The notes: generated by a model from the letters alone, not told the origin. DNA of 64,000 nucleotides from Planctomycetota bacterium (GCA_016873225.1 VGXS01000004.1:106676-170675), one strand, 5' to 3'. Positions 12,155 through 22,424 are shown, counted from the first letter of the stretch. Program-made: numbers and translations.

Positions 12155-12550
12155 ATGGCCGCAAAGACTCTTCGATGCGTGGTGGTGACACCCGAATGCG
12201 CCGTCCTCGATGAAACGGCTGACTCCATTGTCATGCCGCTTTTCGACGGCGAATCCGGGGTGCTGCCCGGCAGGGAACCGCTCATGGGCAAGCTGCGATC
12301 CGGGGAACTTCGCCTGACAGGGGCCAAGACCCGAAGCCTGTTCGTCGATGGGGGATTCGTTCAGGTGGTTCGCGATACCGTGACGATACTCACCCCGCGC
12401 GCCCTGACTCCCTCGCAAATCGACCAGGCGGCGGCCCAGAAGACCTTGGAAGCGCCATCCGCCCCTGGCATATCCACGGCAGCGATGGAAGAACGCCAAG
12501 CCTCCATCTCCAAGGCCAGTGCCCAACTCAAGGTGGCTCGATCGCGCTGA
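12155..12550 (+). CDS. atpC: F0F1 ATP synthase subunit epsilon
   Basis: Epsilon is the small F1 rotor subunit that couples gamma to the c-ring and can inhibit hydrolysis. The 131-residue product has the N-terminal beta-sandwich with TPECAVLDETADSIVMPLFDGESGVLPG, followed by DGGFVQVVRDTVTILTPRAL, and a short helical C-terminus rich in Ala/Gln/Glu. It closes the ATP synthase operon, 24 bases after atpD, and converges with glgX, whose end lies 73 bases downstream. I see no convincing intrinsic terminator in that gap. Confidence 0.95.
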   Translation: MAAKTLRCVVVTPECAVLDETADSIVMPLFDGESGVLPGREPLMGKLRSGELRLTGAKTRSLFVDGGFVQVVRDTVTILTPRALTPSQIDQAAAQKTLEAPSAPGISTAAMEERQASISKASAQLKVARSR

Positions 12551-12623
12551 CTTACTCCGCCCTCGCCGTTGGGCCAAACGCTTCCAAACTGACTGGGCGA
12601 ATTTTACCAACCGGGACTCATTT

Positions 12624-14678
12624 TCAATCGGTCGCCAGAACCACTAGTGAGCGGTCCCAAATACGGTACTGGGCCCCGGCATCAACATGGGGGCCGGTTC
12701 CGAAATCGACAATGTCCTCGGGGCTTGGCAAGCCCGTATCCACCACCCTGCGCCACAACCGGCCAGTCGGGGAAGGTGGAATGACCGCCGTGATCGGTTG
12801 CATTCCCGCCCAAACGAGAACAAAGAGGTCAGGGCCCGACTCCCTTCCCGTTCGCGCCCCATCAAGCGCGAAGGCCAGAAATTGGCTTTCCGGGGAGAAA
12901 TCCGGCTGCCCGGGGAGCCTTCCATGCCAAACGACATCTCCCTCCTCGAGGAATTCACGCCTCCGTAGGGCGGGAACGCGCTTGCGCAATCCCGAGATGA
13001 GTCGGGTGAAGCGCAGGAAATCGTCATGGAGGTCGGCTAGCGACCAATCGACCCACGAGATTTCATTGTCCTGGCACCAGGCATTGTTATTGCCTTGCTG
13101 CGTGCGGAGAAATTCATCCCCGGCAAGGATCATTGGAACGCCCTGGGACAGGAACAAGGTGCCCATCAGGTTGCGGGCCATGCGCGCCCTCAACGCGATC
13201 ACGGCGGGATCATCCGTCGGCCCCTCATGGCCGCAATTGAAGGAATGGCTGTGGTTGCAGCCATCGCGGTTGTCCTCGCCGTTGGCCTTGTTGTGCTTGC
13301 GCTCAAAGCTCACAAGGTCGGCAAGTGTGAACCCATCGTGGCAAGTGATGAAATTCACCGAATGCATCGGCTTGCGGCCAGCACTCTCGTAAAGGTCGGC
13401 ACTGCCGCACATGCGGGTGGCCAGGGGACCTGCCATGCCCGCGTCACCCTTCCAAAACCGCCTCACGATATCCCTGTATTGGCCATTCCATTCGCTCCAC
13501 CTGCCCCCGTAGGGAAAAAGGCCCACCTGATAAAGGCCGGCGGCATCCCAAGGTTCGGCGATCAGCTTGGTATCCGCCAGGACGCCATCCTCGGAAATGG
13601 TTTCCACGACGGGTGGGTCGACGAGGACCCGGCCCAAGCGGTCCCTTCCGAGGATGCTGGCAAGGTCGAAACGGAGGCCGTCGACATGCATGTCGGCCAC
13701 CCAGTAGCGCAGGCATGTCAGGATCAGGTCGCGGACAAGTGGATGGTTGCAATTGACGGTGTTGCCGCAACCGGAAAAGTTGAGGTAATTCCCTGCGGAA
13801 TCCAGCAGGTAAAAGATCTCGTTGTCAATGCCCCTGAAGGATGTCGTACGCCCGAGCGCGTTACCCTCCCCGGTATGGTTGAAAACGACATCCAGGATGA
13901 CTTCGATCCCGGCCTGATGGAAGGCGCGAACCATTTCCCTGAATTCGGCGATCTGCCCGTTGGTTCCCCCGGTGGATGCATAGGCCGCCTTGACGGCCGC
14001 GAAGCCGATCGTGTTGTAACCCCAGAAATTCCGCAGCGGCGCGCCGGTATCCGGGTCCCTGAACGGGCAGTCGTTTTCATCAAACTCGTGGACAGGCAAC
14101 AGTTCCACCGCCGTCACGCCCAAACCCTTCAGGTGCGGAATTTTTTCCACCAGGCCCATGAAGGTGCCCGGATGCGCCACCATCGATGAGGGGTGGACCG
14201 TGAATCCCCTCACATGCAGTTCGTATACGAGGGAATCTTCCAGGGGCAGGCACGGCGGCACATCGCCTTGCCAATCGAACGGCCTGCGGACAAACAGGCT
14301 CCGACGGTCCAGGGGAACCGCGCCCCAAGGATGGCCGCCGGCAATGGCTGTGCATGCGGGGTCGAAAAGGATCCGGTTTCCATCAAAGCGGTGCCTGCCG
14401 TCACGCGGACCATCGACACGCCAGCCGTAGGTGAATGTGTCTGGCAGGCCGATGACCTCGATATGCCAATGATCCCCGGTGCGATTGCCACGGGGATGGA
14501 GGGGAAACTCGCCGATGAGTTCACCGGAAACATCGCTGATCACGAGCCAGACACGGGTGCCGTGCCTAGTCAGGAGCACGAAATTCACGCCGCGGGGCGA
14601 CTTGCTCGCTCCAAGCGGAAGGCATCTTCCACGCGCATGATTCAGTGATCCCATCTTGTTGTTTGTGATAGTCGGCAC
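12624..14678 (-). CDS. glgX: Glycogen debranching enzyme (GlgX/isoamylase type, GH13)
   Basis: This enzyme hydrolyses alpha-1,6 branches of glycogen or limit dextrin. The 684-residue protein has an N-terminal CBM48-like beta domain (~20-130), then the GH13 barrel: YELHVRGFT, VILDVVFNHTGEG, GLRFDLASILGRD (nucleophile Asp), KLIAEPWDAAG (acid/base Glu), NFITCHDGFTLADLVS (third catalytic Asp) and GDEFLRTQQGNNNAWCQDN, all typical of GlgX/TreX enzymes. The start is either GTG at 14678 or ATG at 14654; neither has a good ribosome site. The gene stands alone, convergent with the ATP synthase operon and divergent from rho, with no other glycogen gene nearby. Confidence 0.95.
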   Translation of the reverse strand: MPTITNNKMGSLNHARGRCLPLGASKSPRGVNFVLLTRHGTRVWLVISDVSGELIGEFPLHPRGNRTGDHWHIEVIGLPDTFTYGWRVDGPRDGRHRFDGNRILFDPACTAIAGGHPWGAVPLDRRSLFVRRPFDWQGDVPPCLPLEDSLVYELHVRGFTVHPSSMVAHPGTFMGLVEKIPHLKGLGVTAVELLPVHEFDENDCPFRDPDTGAPLRNFWGYNTIGFAAVKAAYASTGGTNGQIAEFREMVRAFHQAGIEVILDVVFNHTGEGNALGRTTSFRGIDNEIFYLLDSAGNYLNFSGCGNTVNCNHPLVRDLILTCLRYWVADMHVDGLRFDLASILGRDRLGRVLVDPPVVETISEDGVLADTKLIAEPWDAAGLYQVGLFPYGGRWSEWNGQYRDIVRRFWKGDAGMAGPLATRMCGSADLYESAGRKPMHSVNFITCHDGFTLADLVSFERKHNKANGEDNRDGCNHSHSFNCGHEGPTDDPAVIALRARMARNLMGTLFLSQGVPMILAGDEFLRTQQGNNNAWCQDNEISWVDWSLADLHDDFLRFTRLISGLRKRVPALRRREFLEEGDVVWHGRLPGQPDFSPESQFLAFALDGARTGRESGPDLFVLVWAGMQPITAVIPPSPTGRLWRRVVDTGLPSPEDIVDFGTGPHVDAGAQYRIWDRSLVVLATD

Positions 14679-14911
14679 CAGAGGAAGGTAAAGAGTGCTT
14701 GCCAGCGCATGCCCAAGCGCCTATGTTGTTGTTATTGAGTTAATCGGGTATTGTTGTATCTGGATTCCCTGATCGTACCAGTCAACAATTATCACAAGAC
14801 TTCAATCGTTGCGAGTCAATCAATCTTTGCCTGATCCGGCCCAATTTCCGGCCGAAACCAACTGACAAACTGAATCAATGTGAGCGCGAATCTCAACAAA
14901 AGGAGCCGCAC

Positions 14912-16567
14912 ATGACGGAAGGATCCGGAGACCAGCCGGTTTCCCCCTCCCAGGACGCCCCCGCCCCTCAGAATTCCGCTCCGCCCGAATCCGGCGACTC
15001 TGGCACCCATCCGCATCAGCACCAGGAACGGCAACAGCACGGGGGGCACCATCACCCCGGCCATCCCATGGCGCGTCGGCGCATGCCCCAGCAGCGCAAG
15101 GGAGGAGAAGGCGGCCCATCCACACCATTGGCCAGCCGCCATGGCATACCCCATCGCCATGAACACCACCGTCACGACCGCCCGCCACGGGGGGACCGTC
15201 CTCATGGCCCGGGACGATTTGACCGTCATGACCACCGTGGAGATCGGGGCGGTTTCGACCGCGGTGAATTGCCCGACCAATCCCAACCGGTCGCGACCGG
15301 CCCAGGCATCAGGCTGGAAGATCTCTATCGGCTGCCCATGCCCGAACTTTTCAACCTTGCCGAGCAGGAGGGAATGCATGAGCACGCGGGAATGAACCGC
15401 GGGCAGCTCATAGTCGGTATCGCCCGCCGCCTCATTGAAAGGGGCGAGCCCGTGAGGGCCTCCGGCACCCTTGAGGTGCTACCCGACGGCTTTGGGTTTC
15501 TTCGCAGCACGGCCCATAACTATTTGGCCTCGCCCGAGGACATCTATGTCTCCCCCAGCCAGGTTCGTCGCGCCGCGCTGAGAACCGGGCAGGTCGTGGA
15601 AGGCCCGATCCGCCTGCCTATCGAGGGGCAGGAGAATTTCGCCCTTTACATGGTGGAAACGGTGGGTGGCAAGCCCGCCGAAAGCCGCGGAAGACCGAAA
15701 ATTTTCGAGGAACTGACGCCGCTACATCCCAACAAGCGGGTCAAGCTTGAAACCAGCCACGACGAAATGGCGACGCGCGTGGTCGACCTCGTCACTCCCA
15801 TCGGCAAAGGCCAACGCGCCCTCATTGTCTCGCCTCCACGGGCCGGCAAGACGGTGCTCCTTTCCAAGATCGCCCAGGCGATTAGGCAGAACCACCCGGA
15901 GTGCTACCTCATTGTGCTGCTCATTGACGAGCGGCCCGAGGAAGTCACCGAAATGCGCAAACAGGTGAGCGGCCCGACCGTCGAGGTTGTCGCCAGCACC
16001 TTCGACGAACCTTCAGGCGAGCACACCCATGTGAGCGAGATCGCCATCGAGAAGGCCAAGCGGATGGTCGAGGAGGGTCGCGATGTCATCATCCTTCTCG
16101 ACTCCATCACCCGGCTGGCCCGCGCCCACAACACCGAGGCTCCGTCCGGTGGCAAATTGCTGTCGGGCGGCCTCGATTCCAACGCCATGCAGAAGCCCAA
16201 GAGGTTCTTCGGCGCGGCCCGGCAGGTCGAGGAAGGGGGCAGCCTGACCATCATCGCCACGGCCCTCATCGACACCGGATCCAAGATGGATGAAGTCATT
16301 TTCGAGGAGTTCAAGGGCACCGGAAACATGGAACTCCATCTCGATCGGAGGCTGGTCGACAAGCGGGTTTGGCCCGCGATCGACATCAACCGGTCAGGAA
16401 CCCGCAAGGAGGAACTTCTCCTCACCGCCGACCAGGTGGAACGCATGCGGATGCTGCGCCGGGTGCTTGCCGACATGCCTCCCGTCGAGGCCATGGAACT
16501 CCTGTTGAGCAAGCTGAAGAAGAGCAAGTCGAACCACGACTTCCTCGCCAACCTCAACATGATGTGA
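14912..16567 (+). CDS. rho: Transcription termination factor Rho with His/Arg-rich N-terminal extension
   Basis: Rho is the hexameric RNA helicase that ends transcription. The 551-residue protein has the Rho-N segment ([20 protein letters not shown], ~131-150), the RNA-binding cold-shock-like domain ([25 protein letters not shown]), and the ATPase core with Walker [12 protein letters not shown] (the usual form is PPKAGKT) and [12 protein letters not shown]. The Q/R-loop segment and the C-terminal [10 protein letters not shown] are present. The E. coli protein has 419 residues. The excess is mainly the first ~125 residues, a low-complexity His/Arg/Gly/Pro/Asp stretch that is probably disordered and may bind RNA or metal. 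A strong AAGGAG lies about 8 bases before the ATG. The 233-base AT-rich leader may allow autoregulation. Confidence 0.97.
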   Translation: MTEGSGDQPVSPSQDAPAPQNSAPPESGDSGTHPHQHQERQQHGGHHHPGHPMARRRMPQQRKGGEGGPSTPLASRHGIPHRHEHHRHDRPPRGDRPHGPGRFDRHDHRGDRGGFDRGELPDQSQPVATGPGIRLEDLYRLPMPELFNLAEQEGMHEHAGMNRGQLIVGIARRLIERGEPVRASGTLEVLPDGFGFLRSTAHNYLASPEDIYVSPSQVRRAALRTGQVVEGPIRLPIEGQENFALYMVETVGGKPAESRGRPKIFEELTPLHPNKRVKLETSHDEMATRVVDLVTPIGKGQRALIVSPPRAGKTVLLSKIAQAIRQNHPECYLIVLLIDERPEEVTEMRKQVSGPTVEVVASTFDEPSGEHTHVSEIAIEKAKRMVEEGRDVIILLDSITRLARAHNTEAPSGGKLLSGGLDSNAMQKPKRFFGAARQVEEGGSLTIIATALIDTGSKMDEVIFEEFKGTGNMELHLDRRLVDKRVWPAIDINRSGTRKEELLLTADQVERMRMLRRVLADMPPVEAMELLLSKLKKSKSNHDFLANLNMM

Positions 16568-16583
16568 CCGGAGCGGAATCGCC

Positions 16584-18065
16584 ATGACGCGGGAAGAAGC
16601 CAGGGAATTGTTCTTTTCCCGCTGGCGGGAAATGTCGTTGATCGACTCCACCGCGGCGGTCCTCGGATGGGACGAACAGGTCATGATGCCGCCAAGGGGC
16701 GCGTCGTGGCGCGCCTCCCAATTCGCCATGCTGGCGAAGCTGTCCCACGAAATCCTTGTTTCTCCATCGCTGGGAGAGGCTCTCAGGACCTTGGCCACTG
16801 ATGGCCCAGACCCGGTCGTCTCGGCTCAGGCGAGGGAAGGACTCAGGCGGCACGAACGCGCGTCGCGACTGAGTCCGAGCCTTGTTTCGGAGATGGCCGA
16901 GGTCTGTTCACTCGCCCAACCGGAATGGCGCAAGGCAAGGCATGATTCCGACCACGCCCGCTTTGCCCCGTGGCTGGAGCGGATCGTGCGACTGAAGAGG
17001 ATGGAAGCCGATAGCGTGGGCTGGAAGGATCATCCCTACGACGCTCTCATCGACGAGTACGAACCGGGAACGACGACGGGTTCGATAAGATCCCTCTTCG
17101 CAAGCCTGGCGCCGGCCGTCAGCGCCATTGTGGCGCGCCGGGCGGCGGAACAGGGAGCGCAGGAACCCGCCGGCCATTATCCCGTGGAAGAACAGCGAAA
17201 ACTTGGCGAAATGGCGGCCCGGTTCGTTGGTTTTTGCTTCGAATCGGGAAGACTTGATGTCTCAACACACCCCTTCTGTTCCGGTATCGCGCCAGGTGAC
17301 TGCCGCCTGACCACGCGGTACAAGCCCACCGGCTTCGTTGAGAGTTTCTTTGGTGTTCTTCACGAAGCCGGCCACGGATTGTACGAACAGGGAATTCCCG
17401 CGGAATGGGCCGGCACACCGTTGGGCCAAGCCGCCTCACTGGGCATCCATGAATCCCAGTCCAGGCTATGGGAAAACCAGGTTGGCCGGTCGGCGCCCTT
17501 TTGGGCTTTCTGGTTTCCCATCGCCAAATCCTTCTTTCCCGGAGCGCTCAAGGAAACCAATCCGGCCGACTTCCTCAAAACCTTGCGCGTGGCCAAGCCG
17601 GGCTTCATACGCGTTGAAGCGGATGAGACAACTTACAATTTGCACATTGTCTTGCGCTTTGAGATGGAAACGGCGTTGCTTTCCGGAGACCTTTCGGTTT
17701 CCGGCTTGCCGGACGCCTGGAACCGGAGGTTCCTCGAATTGTTCGGCCTCGCCGTCCCCGATGATCGCCGGGGCTACCTTCAGGATGTCCACTGGAGCGG
17801 GGGAGGGCTGGGATACTTCCCGACCTACACGCTTGGAAACCTGTACGCCTCACAATTCATGGCCGCCGCCCGGCGAGAATTGCCAAGCCTCGAGCACGAT
17901 ATCTCACGCGGGGATGTCTCGGGTTTGCTGGATTGGCTGCGGAAGCATGTCCATTCCAAGGGACGCTCCGTGCGACCCGAGGAATTATGCCGACTCGCCA
18001 CGGGCGAGGCCCCGACAACAGCTTATCTACTGGCCCATCTTGGATCGCTGGCACCTACAGCCTGA
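16584..18065 (+). CDS. M32 family metallocarboxypeptidase (Taq type)
   Basis: This is a zinc-dependent carboxypeptidase. The metal site is HEAGH within [14 protein letters not shown], with the third ligand Glu in [10 protein letters not shown]. Other family signatures are [36 protein letters not shown] and [19 protein letters not shown]. The 493-residue length is standard. No signal peptide is seen, so it should act in the cytoplasm. It follows rho by 16 bases and may be co-transcribed, although no functional link is known. It converges with the metallo-beta-lactamase gene, ending 14 bases before it. Confidence 0.95.
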   Translation: MTREEARELFFSRWREMSLIDSTAAVLGWDEQVMMPPRGASWRASQFAMLAKLSHEILVSPSLGEALRTLATDGPDPVVSAQAREGLRRHERASRLSPSLVSEMAEVCSLAQPEWRKARHDSDHARFAPWLERIVRLKRMEADSVGWKDHPYDALIDEYEPGTTTGSIRSLFASLAPAVSAIVARRAAEQGAQEPAGHYPVEEQRKLGEMAARFVGFCFESGRLDVSTHPFCSGIAPGDCRLTTRYKPTGFVESFFGVLHEAGHGLYEQGIPAEWAGTPLGQAASLGIHESQSRLWENQVGRSAPFWAFWFPIAKSFFPGALKETNPADFLKTLRVAKPGFIRVEADETTYNLHIVLRFEMETALLSGDLSVSGLPDAWNRRFLELFGLAVPDDRRGYLQDVHWSGGGLGYFPTYTLGNLYASQFMAAARRELPSLEHDISRGDVSGLLDWLRKHVHSKGRSVRPEELCRLATGEAPTTAYLLAHLGSLAPTA

Positions 18066-18079
18066 ACACCGGCTCAGGC

Positions 18080-19105
18080 CTAGGGTTCCTTGTCGGCGCG
18101 GGTCTGGTAATCCCAGGTTTTGCTGGCACCTGTCAGCTTCACGAAATACGAACTGCCATCAGCTTTCACTTCCAAACGGATTCCATGGGACTGGCACTCG
18201 GCATTTTGATTGGCGATCTTGTCGGGTTCAGTGTTCTCCGCGGCGTTGGCGGTTTCGTTTCTGTGAACCTGGAAGATTCCTTTGTTGGCATCGATCCGCC
18301 TCAAGGTCGCCAACACTTCGGGACTTCCCCCCTTGCGAGCCCCATTGTTGAATACCGCGACCGTGGGCCTGACTGAGCGGATGACGGCGGGGTTGTTGCT
18401 TACGGGCAAACCATGGTGCGTGGACTGGTAAACATCCACTTCCCCCAAACGGTTGACGGGAAACACCAACCGCGACTCCATGTTCCATGTCAAATCTCCT
18501 AAATTCATGTACCGCCACTTACCCAGGGAAATCACGAATCCCAGGCTCTTGGCGTTGTCGGTCGGATCATCAGGCATCGGACGGGTTTCCCCTGCCTTCC
18601 CGTTGGGCCCCAACCCTTCCCTCGCCTTGATCACCTCGCCGGAGGCGCAGACGCAAGTCATGGAAACAGGTGCGGCCCCCTCGACCTGCTTCAGGGGAAT
18701 GGTGTCACCCGGCTTGAGCATCCGTGACGCGCCCTTGCTGGCGCGCTTGTAGGCGCCGATGAGGGTGGAAAAATTGCCCTTGTCCTCATCCAGGCTTGCG
18801 GGAATACCGCGATCCCAGAATTGGCCGATGGGCACCAGGGCCGCCAAAGGCTCCGCTCCACCGTAGTGATCCAGATGCCAGTGGGTGATGACGAGGTGAT
18901 CGAGACGGGTCAATCCCTCCTCCTTGATCGCCTTGGCAATCCGGCCGGCATCGCGCGCTCCGGGGTTGCCGCAGTCGATCAGGATGGACTCCCTGGCTGG
19001 AGTGATGACAAGTGTTCCGCCCCCCCCCTCGACATCAACGAGCCTGACGATGAGCGGGTCGGCGCCTTGGATCAGGCAAGACGCCACCATGGCGAACAAG
19101 TTCAT
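18080..19105 (-). CDS. Secreted metallo-beta-lactamase-fold hydrolase (ComEC/Rec2-C-terminal-like)
   Basis: The 341-residue protein begins with a short hydrophobic stretch (LFAMVASCLIQG) that may be a signal or lipoprotein peptide. It then shows a metallo-beta-lactamase domain: ILIDCGNPG, the metal-binding THWHLDHYGG (His75-His80), NLGDLTW and STHHGLPVSNN. The absence of RNase-specific motifs and the layout are closest to the stand-alone MBL domain found at the end of ComEC proteins. A GGAGG site lies about 8-11 bases before the ATG. A run of eight G residues in the coding strand near 19020 encodes GGGG and could be prone to slippage. The substrate is unknown. Confidence 0.8.
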   Translation of the reverse strand: MNLFAMVASCLIQGADPLIVRLVDVEGGGGTLVITPARESILIDCGNPGARDAGRIAKAIKEEGLTRLDHLVITHWHLDHYGGAEPLAALVPIGQFWDRGIPASLDEDKGNFSTLIGAYKRASKGASRMLKPGDTIPLKQVEGAAPVSMTCVCASGEVIKAREGLGPNGKAGETRPMPDDPTDNAKSLGFVISLGKWRYMNLGDLTWNMESRLVFPVNRLGEVDVYQSTHHGLPVSNNPAVIRSVRPTVAVFNNGARKGGSPEVLATLRRIDANKGIFQVHRNETANAAENTEPDKIANQNAECQSHGIRLEVKADGSSYFVKLTGASKTWDYQTRADKEP

Positions 19106-19109
19106 GAAG

Positions 19110-19137
19110 TGGACCTCCGGAAGATTGCGGCTATACT
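19110..19137 (+). promoter_or_regulatory. Possible promoter for the small hypothetical gene
   Basis: TGGACC (4 of 6 matches to TTGACA) at 19110-19115 and TATACT (5 of 6 matches to TATAAT) at 19132-19137 are separated by 16 bases. They lie in the 72-base gap between the divergent MBL gene and the hypothetical gene starting at 19178. The -10 is good and the -35 is weak. Confidence 0.3.
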
Positions 19138-19177
19138 ACGGTATCTTTCACGAGACGCCACCGTCCCGGAGATTGCG

Positions 19178-19645
19178 ATGCATTACCACCAAATCAATGT
19201 CACCCCAGCCGTTCCTACCGGCAGGGCCGAGGTTTATGCCTCTCCCGCCATTCAGGAGTCAATCGGCCTGATGAGACAGCTTGTTGATTTGGGCAAGGAA
19301 CAGCACCAGTGTCTGAGGATACTTGTTGGCAATCAGGACCAATCGTCGCGCTGGAAGGCGTTTCTGGGTCGGCACGCCGAGGCGATTCCCAACCTTGGTG
19401 AAAGTTGCAAGCGCGCCCTGCCCCAGCTTGAAAAAGCCTTGGGACACATGGTTCTCGAACTCACGGAACGAATCCACGACGAATCGGAATGCATTGAGGA
19501 GGAGTTTTTCCTGCAGGAATTCCTCGACCGTTACGGCACCCGATTGAACCAGATCAGCACGCTGATGAACCTGGTCGGACCGATGGCCGATGCCTGTCCA
19601 CCCAAGCCGGCGCCACCGTCCCAGGAAACCCCTCCGCAAGGCTAG
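19178..19645 (+). CDS. Hypothetical protein, helical, 155 residues
   Basis: I do not recognise this protein. The ATG at 19178 has GGAG 7 bases upstream, which is why I chose it over the much longer open frame that begins inside the opposite-strand gene. The sequence is mostly alpha-helical, with no signal peptide or membrane segment. It is Leu/Glu/Gln-rich, with EFFLQEFLDRYGTRLNQIST near residues 110-130, and ends in a Pro-rich tail (PPKPAPPSQETPPQG). Helical spacing suggests a small coiled-coil or bundle protein. It diverges from the MBL gene and converges with the threonine dehydratase-like gene, leaving 4 bases between the two stops. Confidence 0.7.
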   Translation: MHYHQINVTPAVPTGRAEVYASPAIQESIGLMRQLVDLGKEQHQCLRILVGNQDQSSRWKAFLGRHAEAIPNLGESCKRALPQLEKALGHMVLELTERIHDESECIEEEFFLQEFLDRYGTRLNQISTLMNLVGPMADACPPKPAPPSQETPPQG

Positions 19646-19649
19646 TTGT

Positions 19650-20627
19650 TCAGGGGAACCTGCTGTTCCAGGTAGCCAAATCCTCAAGCGATGCGTTTCC
19701 GCCGCATAAAAGGATAACCACCTTTTCATCCGATCTGAATTTTCCCGACATCCTCCTGGCGGCGGCAAGGCAACATGATGCCGCGGGTTCCGTCAGTGCC
19801 TTGACGCGCTCAAGGATGAACCGCAACGCCGAAAACGCCTCGGCATCCTCAACCACGACCACCTCATCCACCAACGCTTTCACATGCTTGAATGTGAACT
19901 CGGAAACCCTGGGCGCGCCAAGTGTCCGCGCGATCGAGGTGATCGAGGGCATATCAACCAGTTTTCCAGCGGAAACGCTCCGGGCCATGGCATCGGCGCC
20001 ATGGGTCTCGACACCGACAATGCGGACTTCCGGCCTTTGACGCTTGAGTGCTGTTGCCACGCCGCTGATCAACCCTCCGCCGCCTATGCTCACGAAGACC
20101 GTCGAAACATCCGGCACATCCTCGAAAATCTCCAAGCCGACAGTTCCCTGTCCAGCGGCGACAAGCGGATCATCGAACGGATGGACCTCGGTGAGGCCAG
20201 CTTCCCTAAGGCGCTTCGCCTCGGCGAATGCCGAGACAATATCCGGGCACAGCACAACCGTGGCTCCGTATGCCCTGGTGGCTTCCAGATAGTTGCGTGG
20301 CGTGCTGGCGGGCATGCAGATGGTGGCGTTGAGCCCGAGCAACCTGGCCGCGAAAGCCAACCCTTGGGCATGATTCCCCCCGCTCACGCCCACCACTCCG
20401 CCATGACACCGCTCCACCGATAGCGTTAAGAGTTTGTTGAGGGCGCCTCTTGGCTTGAACGACCCGGTCTTCTGAAGGCATTCCATTTTCAGGAATGTCG
20501 GAACCCCCAGTTCCTTGGTTAACGCCTCGGAGAACCATGTCGGCGTCCTTCGCAACTTTCCCTGCAGGCGGGCGCGTGCCTCGGATATTTCACGAAGTTC
20601 CAGTAATCCCGTTTCAGCACATGGCAT
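19650..20627 (-). CDS. PLP-dependent threonine dehydratase / serine racemase-like enzyme
   Basis: This is a fold-type II PLP enzyme. The Schiff-base lysine is in KTGSFKPRGA (~52-61); the phosphate-binding loop is SIGGGGLISG; SGGNHAQG contacts the substrate carboxylate; and LCGGNASL binds the pyridine end. The 325-residue length matches the catabolic threonine dehydratase/serine racemase group without the ACT-like regulatory domain of biosynthetic IlvA. Likely reactions are deamination of Thr or Ser to 2-oxoacids, or racemisation. GGAG lies 8 bases before the ATG. It diverges from the CocE-like gene by 144 bases. Exact specificity cannot be read from sequence. Confidence 0.88.
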   Translation of the reverse strand: MPCAETGLLELREISEARARLQGKLRRTPTWFSEALTKELGVPTFLKMECLQKTGSFKPRGALNKLLTLSVERCHGGVVGVSGGNHAQGLAFAARLLGLNATICMPASTPRNYLEATRAYGATVVLCPDIVSAFAEAKRLREAGLTEVHPFDDPLVAAGQGTVGLEIFEDVPDVSTVFVSIGGGGLISGVATALKRQRPEVRIVGVETHGADAMARSVSAGKLVDMPSITSIARTLGAPRVSEFTFKHVKALVDEVVVVEDAEAFSALRFILERVKALTEPAASCCLAAARRMSGKFRSDEKVVILLCGGNASLEDLATWNSRFP

Positions 20628-20771
20628 CGGTCACGCTCCGCGCTTTGGTTCACATCATCTCGGGGAAAGAGATGGTACCCCGCGATAGCCAAGCCCGCCA
20701 AGCCTTGCGCCATCCGCCACCTTGACCGACGATGAAAACCTGGCCAGCGGCACCATGACAGGAGGATCGCG

Positions 20772-22424
20772 ATGCTCTCAGCAATTGTTGCGGCATGGCT
20801 CTTGGCCCAGGCGGCGCCCAAACCTTTGCCCGGCGGAGTCGTGCACGAGCATGTGATGATTCCCATGCGCGACGGTATCAGGCTTTCAACTCACCTGTTC
20901 AAGCCACCCGGCGCCGGCCCGTGGCCGGTGCTGCTGGAACAGCGTTACGCACCCGTCGACGGCGAATCCTCCCGACAACGCTACGCGCGACTCGCATCCG
21001 CCGGATTTGTCGTGGCAGCGGCGAATTTCCGGGGATCGCAGCAGTCGGAAGGCACATGGGTTGGTTACCGGGCGCTGGGCTGGGGTGAGCTCAAGGACGG
21101 TTACGACCTCGTGGAATGGTTGGCTTCACGGCCATGGAGCACGGGGAAGGTTGGAACTTTCGGCAGTTCCCAGGCTGGTTTCGCCCAAAACTTCCTGGCC
21201 ATCACGAACCCGCCCCACCTGGTCGCCCAGCACATGACGGACACCGGCCTCAGCCTCTTCCACGAGGGTTACCGGATCGGGGGCAGCGATCGCCCCGTCA
21301 GGTTCCGCCAGATGGATTCCGTTTGCCGCGTTCCAGCCCACAATCGCCTGCTCGTGGCCGACTGGTATCGCCATCCGAATTTTGACGATTACTGGAAGTC
21401 CGAGGACTGCTCGGCCTATTTCGCGAAGATGAATGTCCCCTGCTTCACGATTGGCTCATGGTTTGATTTCATGAATGTGGGATCCGTTGAAAGCTATATT
21501 GGAAGGCAGAACCGCGGCGGACCCGGCTCAAAAGGCCGGCAACAACTCATCATCGGCCCCTGGCTGCATGGCGGAAGTTGGGCCAACTCCGCGAAGGTCG
21601 GCGAACTCGAGTTCCCCGATGTGGCACGCTTCAATGTCGAGGAGCATGTGGTCAGGTGGTTCAACCATCACCTCAAGGGAATGCCCAACGGCGTGGACAA
21701 GGACCCGACCGTGCGCTACTTCGTCATGGGCGCCGTCGGCGAACCAGGCGCTCCAGGCAACACCTATCGCCACACGACCGACTGGCCTGTTTCCGCCGTG
21801 GCCACTTCCTATTTCCTGCAAGGTGATAGATCCCTGTCGCTCAGGGAGCCTGAATCCGCCTCGTCGTTCTCCAAGTTCAAGGCCGATCCGTTTTCGCCCG
21901 CTTCTGTTGGCGAGAACACCCGAGCCTTCCCGGGAGCCAGGGATGCGAGGCTTTTTGAGCGGCAACCGGGAGTGCTCACCTTCACCTCGGCCCCGCTGGA
22001 AAAGCCAATTGAGTGGACAGGCAAAATCGAGGCGGACCTCAAGGTGGCCTCCAGCGCGCCCGACACCGACTTCATCGTTCGTGTCAGCGATGTCTACCCG
22101 GATGGTCGCTCGATCCTGCTGGTGGATTACATCCGGCGGGCGCGATACCGGGAAGGGTTCACCAAGGAGGCTTTCCTTAAGCCGGGTGAAATCACACCCA
22201 TCAGGTTTGATGTTGGCTGGATCAGCCAAATCTTCAACAAGGGCCATCGAATTCGGGTGACCGTTTGCAGCACCGCGGCACCCTTCTATGAACCCAATCC
22301 CAACTCCTCCGCCCCCTTATCTCCCGAATTCCCCAAAGACACTCAAGTTGCGGAAAACTCCGTTTTCCACCAGGCCGGTGCGGCATCCCGAATCATCGCT
22401 CCCCGGAGGGAATCACAACCATGA
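20772..22424 (+). CDS. CocE/NonD-type serine hydrolase (X-Pro dipeptidyl-peptidase S15-like), exported
   Basis: This 550-residue alpha/beta hydrolase has the CocE C-terminal jelly-roll domain. A short signal-like N-terminus (MLSAIVAAWLLAQAAP) precedes VMIPMRDGIRLSTHLFKP, a family hallmark. The nucleophile elbow is GSSQAG (Ser133, in FGSSQAGF). Later come DFMNVGSVESYIG, IIGPWLHGG and, in the C-terminal domain, DTDFIVRVSDVYPDGRS and HRIRVTVCS. Relatives hydrolyse esters, beta-lactam precursors or proline peptides. An AGGAGG ribosome site precedes the ATG. Its stop overlaps the next start by 4 bases (ATGA), so it is translationally coupled to the cyanophycinase-like gene. This suggests both act on the same extracytoplasmic substrate, but the substrate is unknown. 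Confidence 0.9.
   Translation: MLSAIVAAWLLAQAAPKPLPGGVVHEHVMIPMRDGIRLSTHLFKPPGAGPWPVLLEQRYAPVDGESSRQRYARLASAGFVVAAANFRGSQQSEGTWVGYRALGWGELKDGYDLVEWLASRPWSTGKVGTFGSSQAGFAQNFLAITNPPHLVAQHMTDTGLSLFHEGYRIGGSDRPVRFRQMDSVCRVPAHNRLLVADWYRHPNFDDYWKSEDCSAYFAKMNVPCFTIGSWFDFMNVGSVESYIGRQNRGGPGSKGRQQLIIGPWLHGGSWANSAKVGELEFPDVARFNVEEHVVRWFNHHLKGMPNGVDKDPTVRYFVMGAVGEPGAPGNTYRHTTDWPVSAVATSYFLQGDRSLSLREPESASSFSKFKADPFSPASVGENTRAFPGARDARLFERQPGVLTFTSAPLEKPIEWTGKIEADLKVASSAPDTDFIVRVSDVYPDGRSILLVDYIRRARYREGFTKEAFLKPGEITPIRFDVGWISQIFNKGHRIRVTVCSTAAPFYEPNPNSSAPLSPEFPKDTQVAENSVFHQAGAASRIIAPRRESQP

Noticed and set aside
13095..14189. 364-residue open frame on the plus strand
   Set aside because: It is antisense to glgX, whose GH13 motifs are complete; the frame has shadow composition and no motif.
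15007..15250. Repetitive His/Arg codons near the rho start, considered as a possible repeat array or CRISPR-like element
   Set aside because: No regular period or conserved spacer-repeat structure; it is low-complexity coding sequence in frame with Rho.
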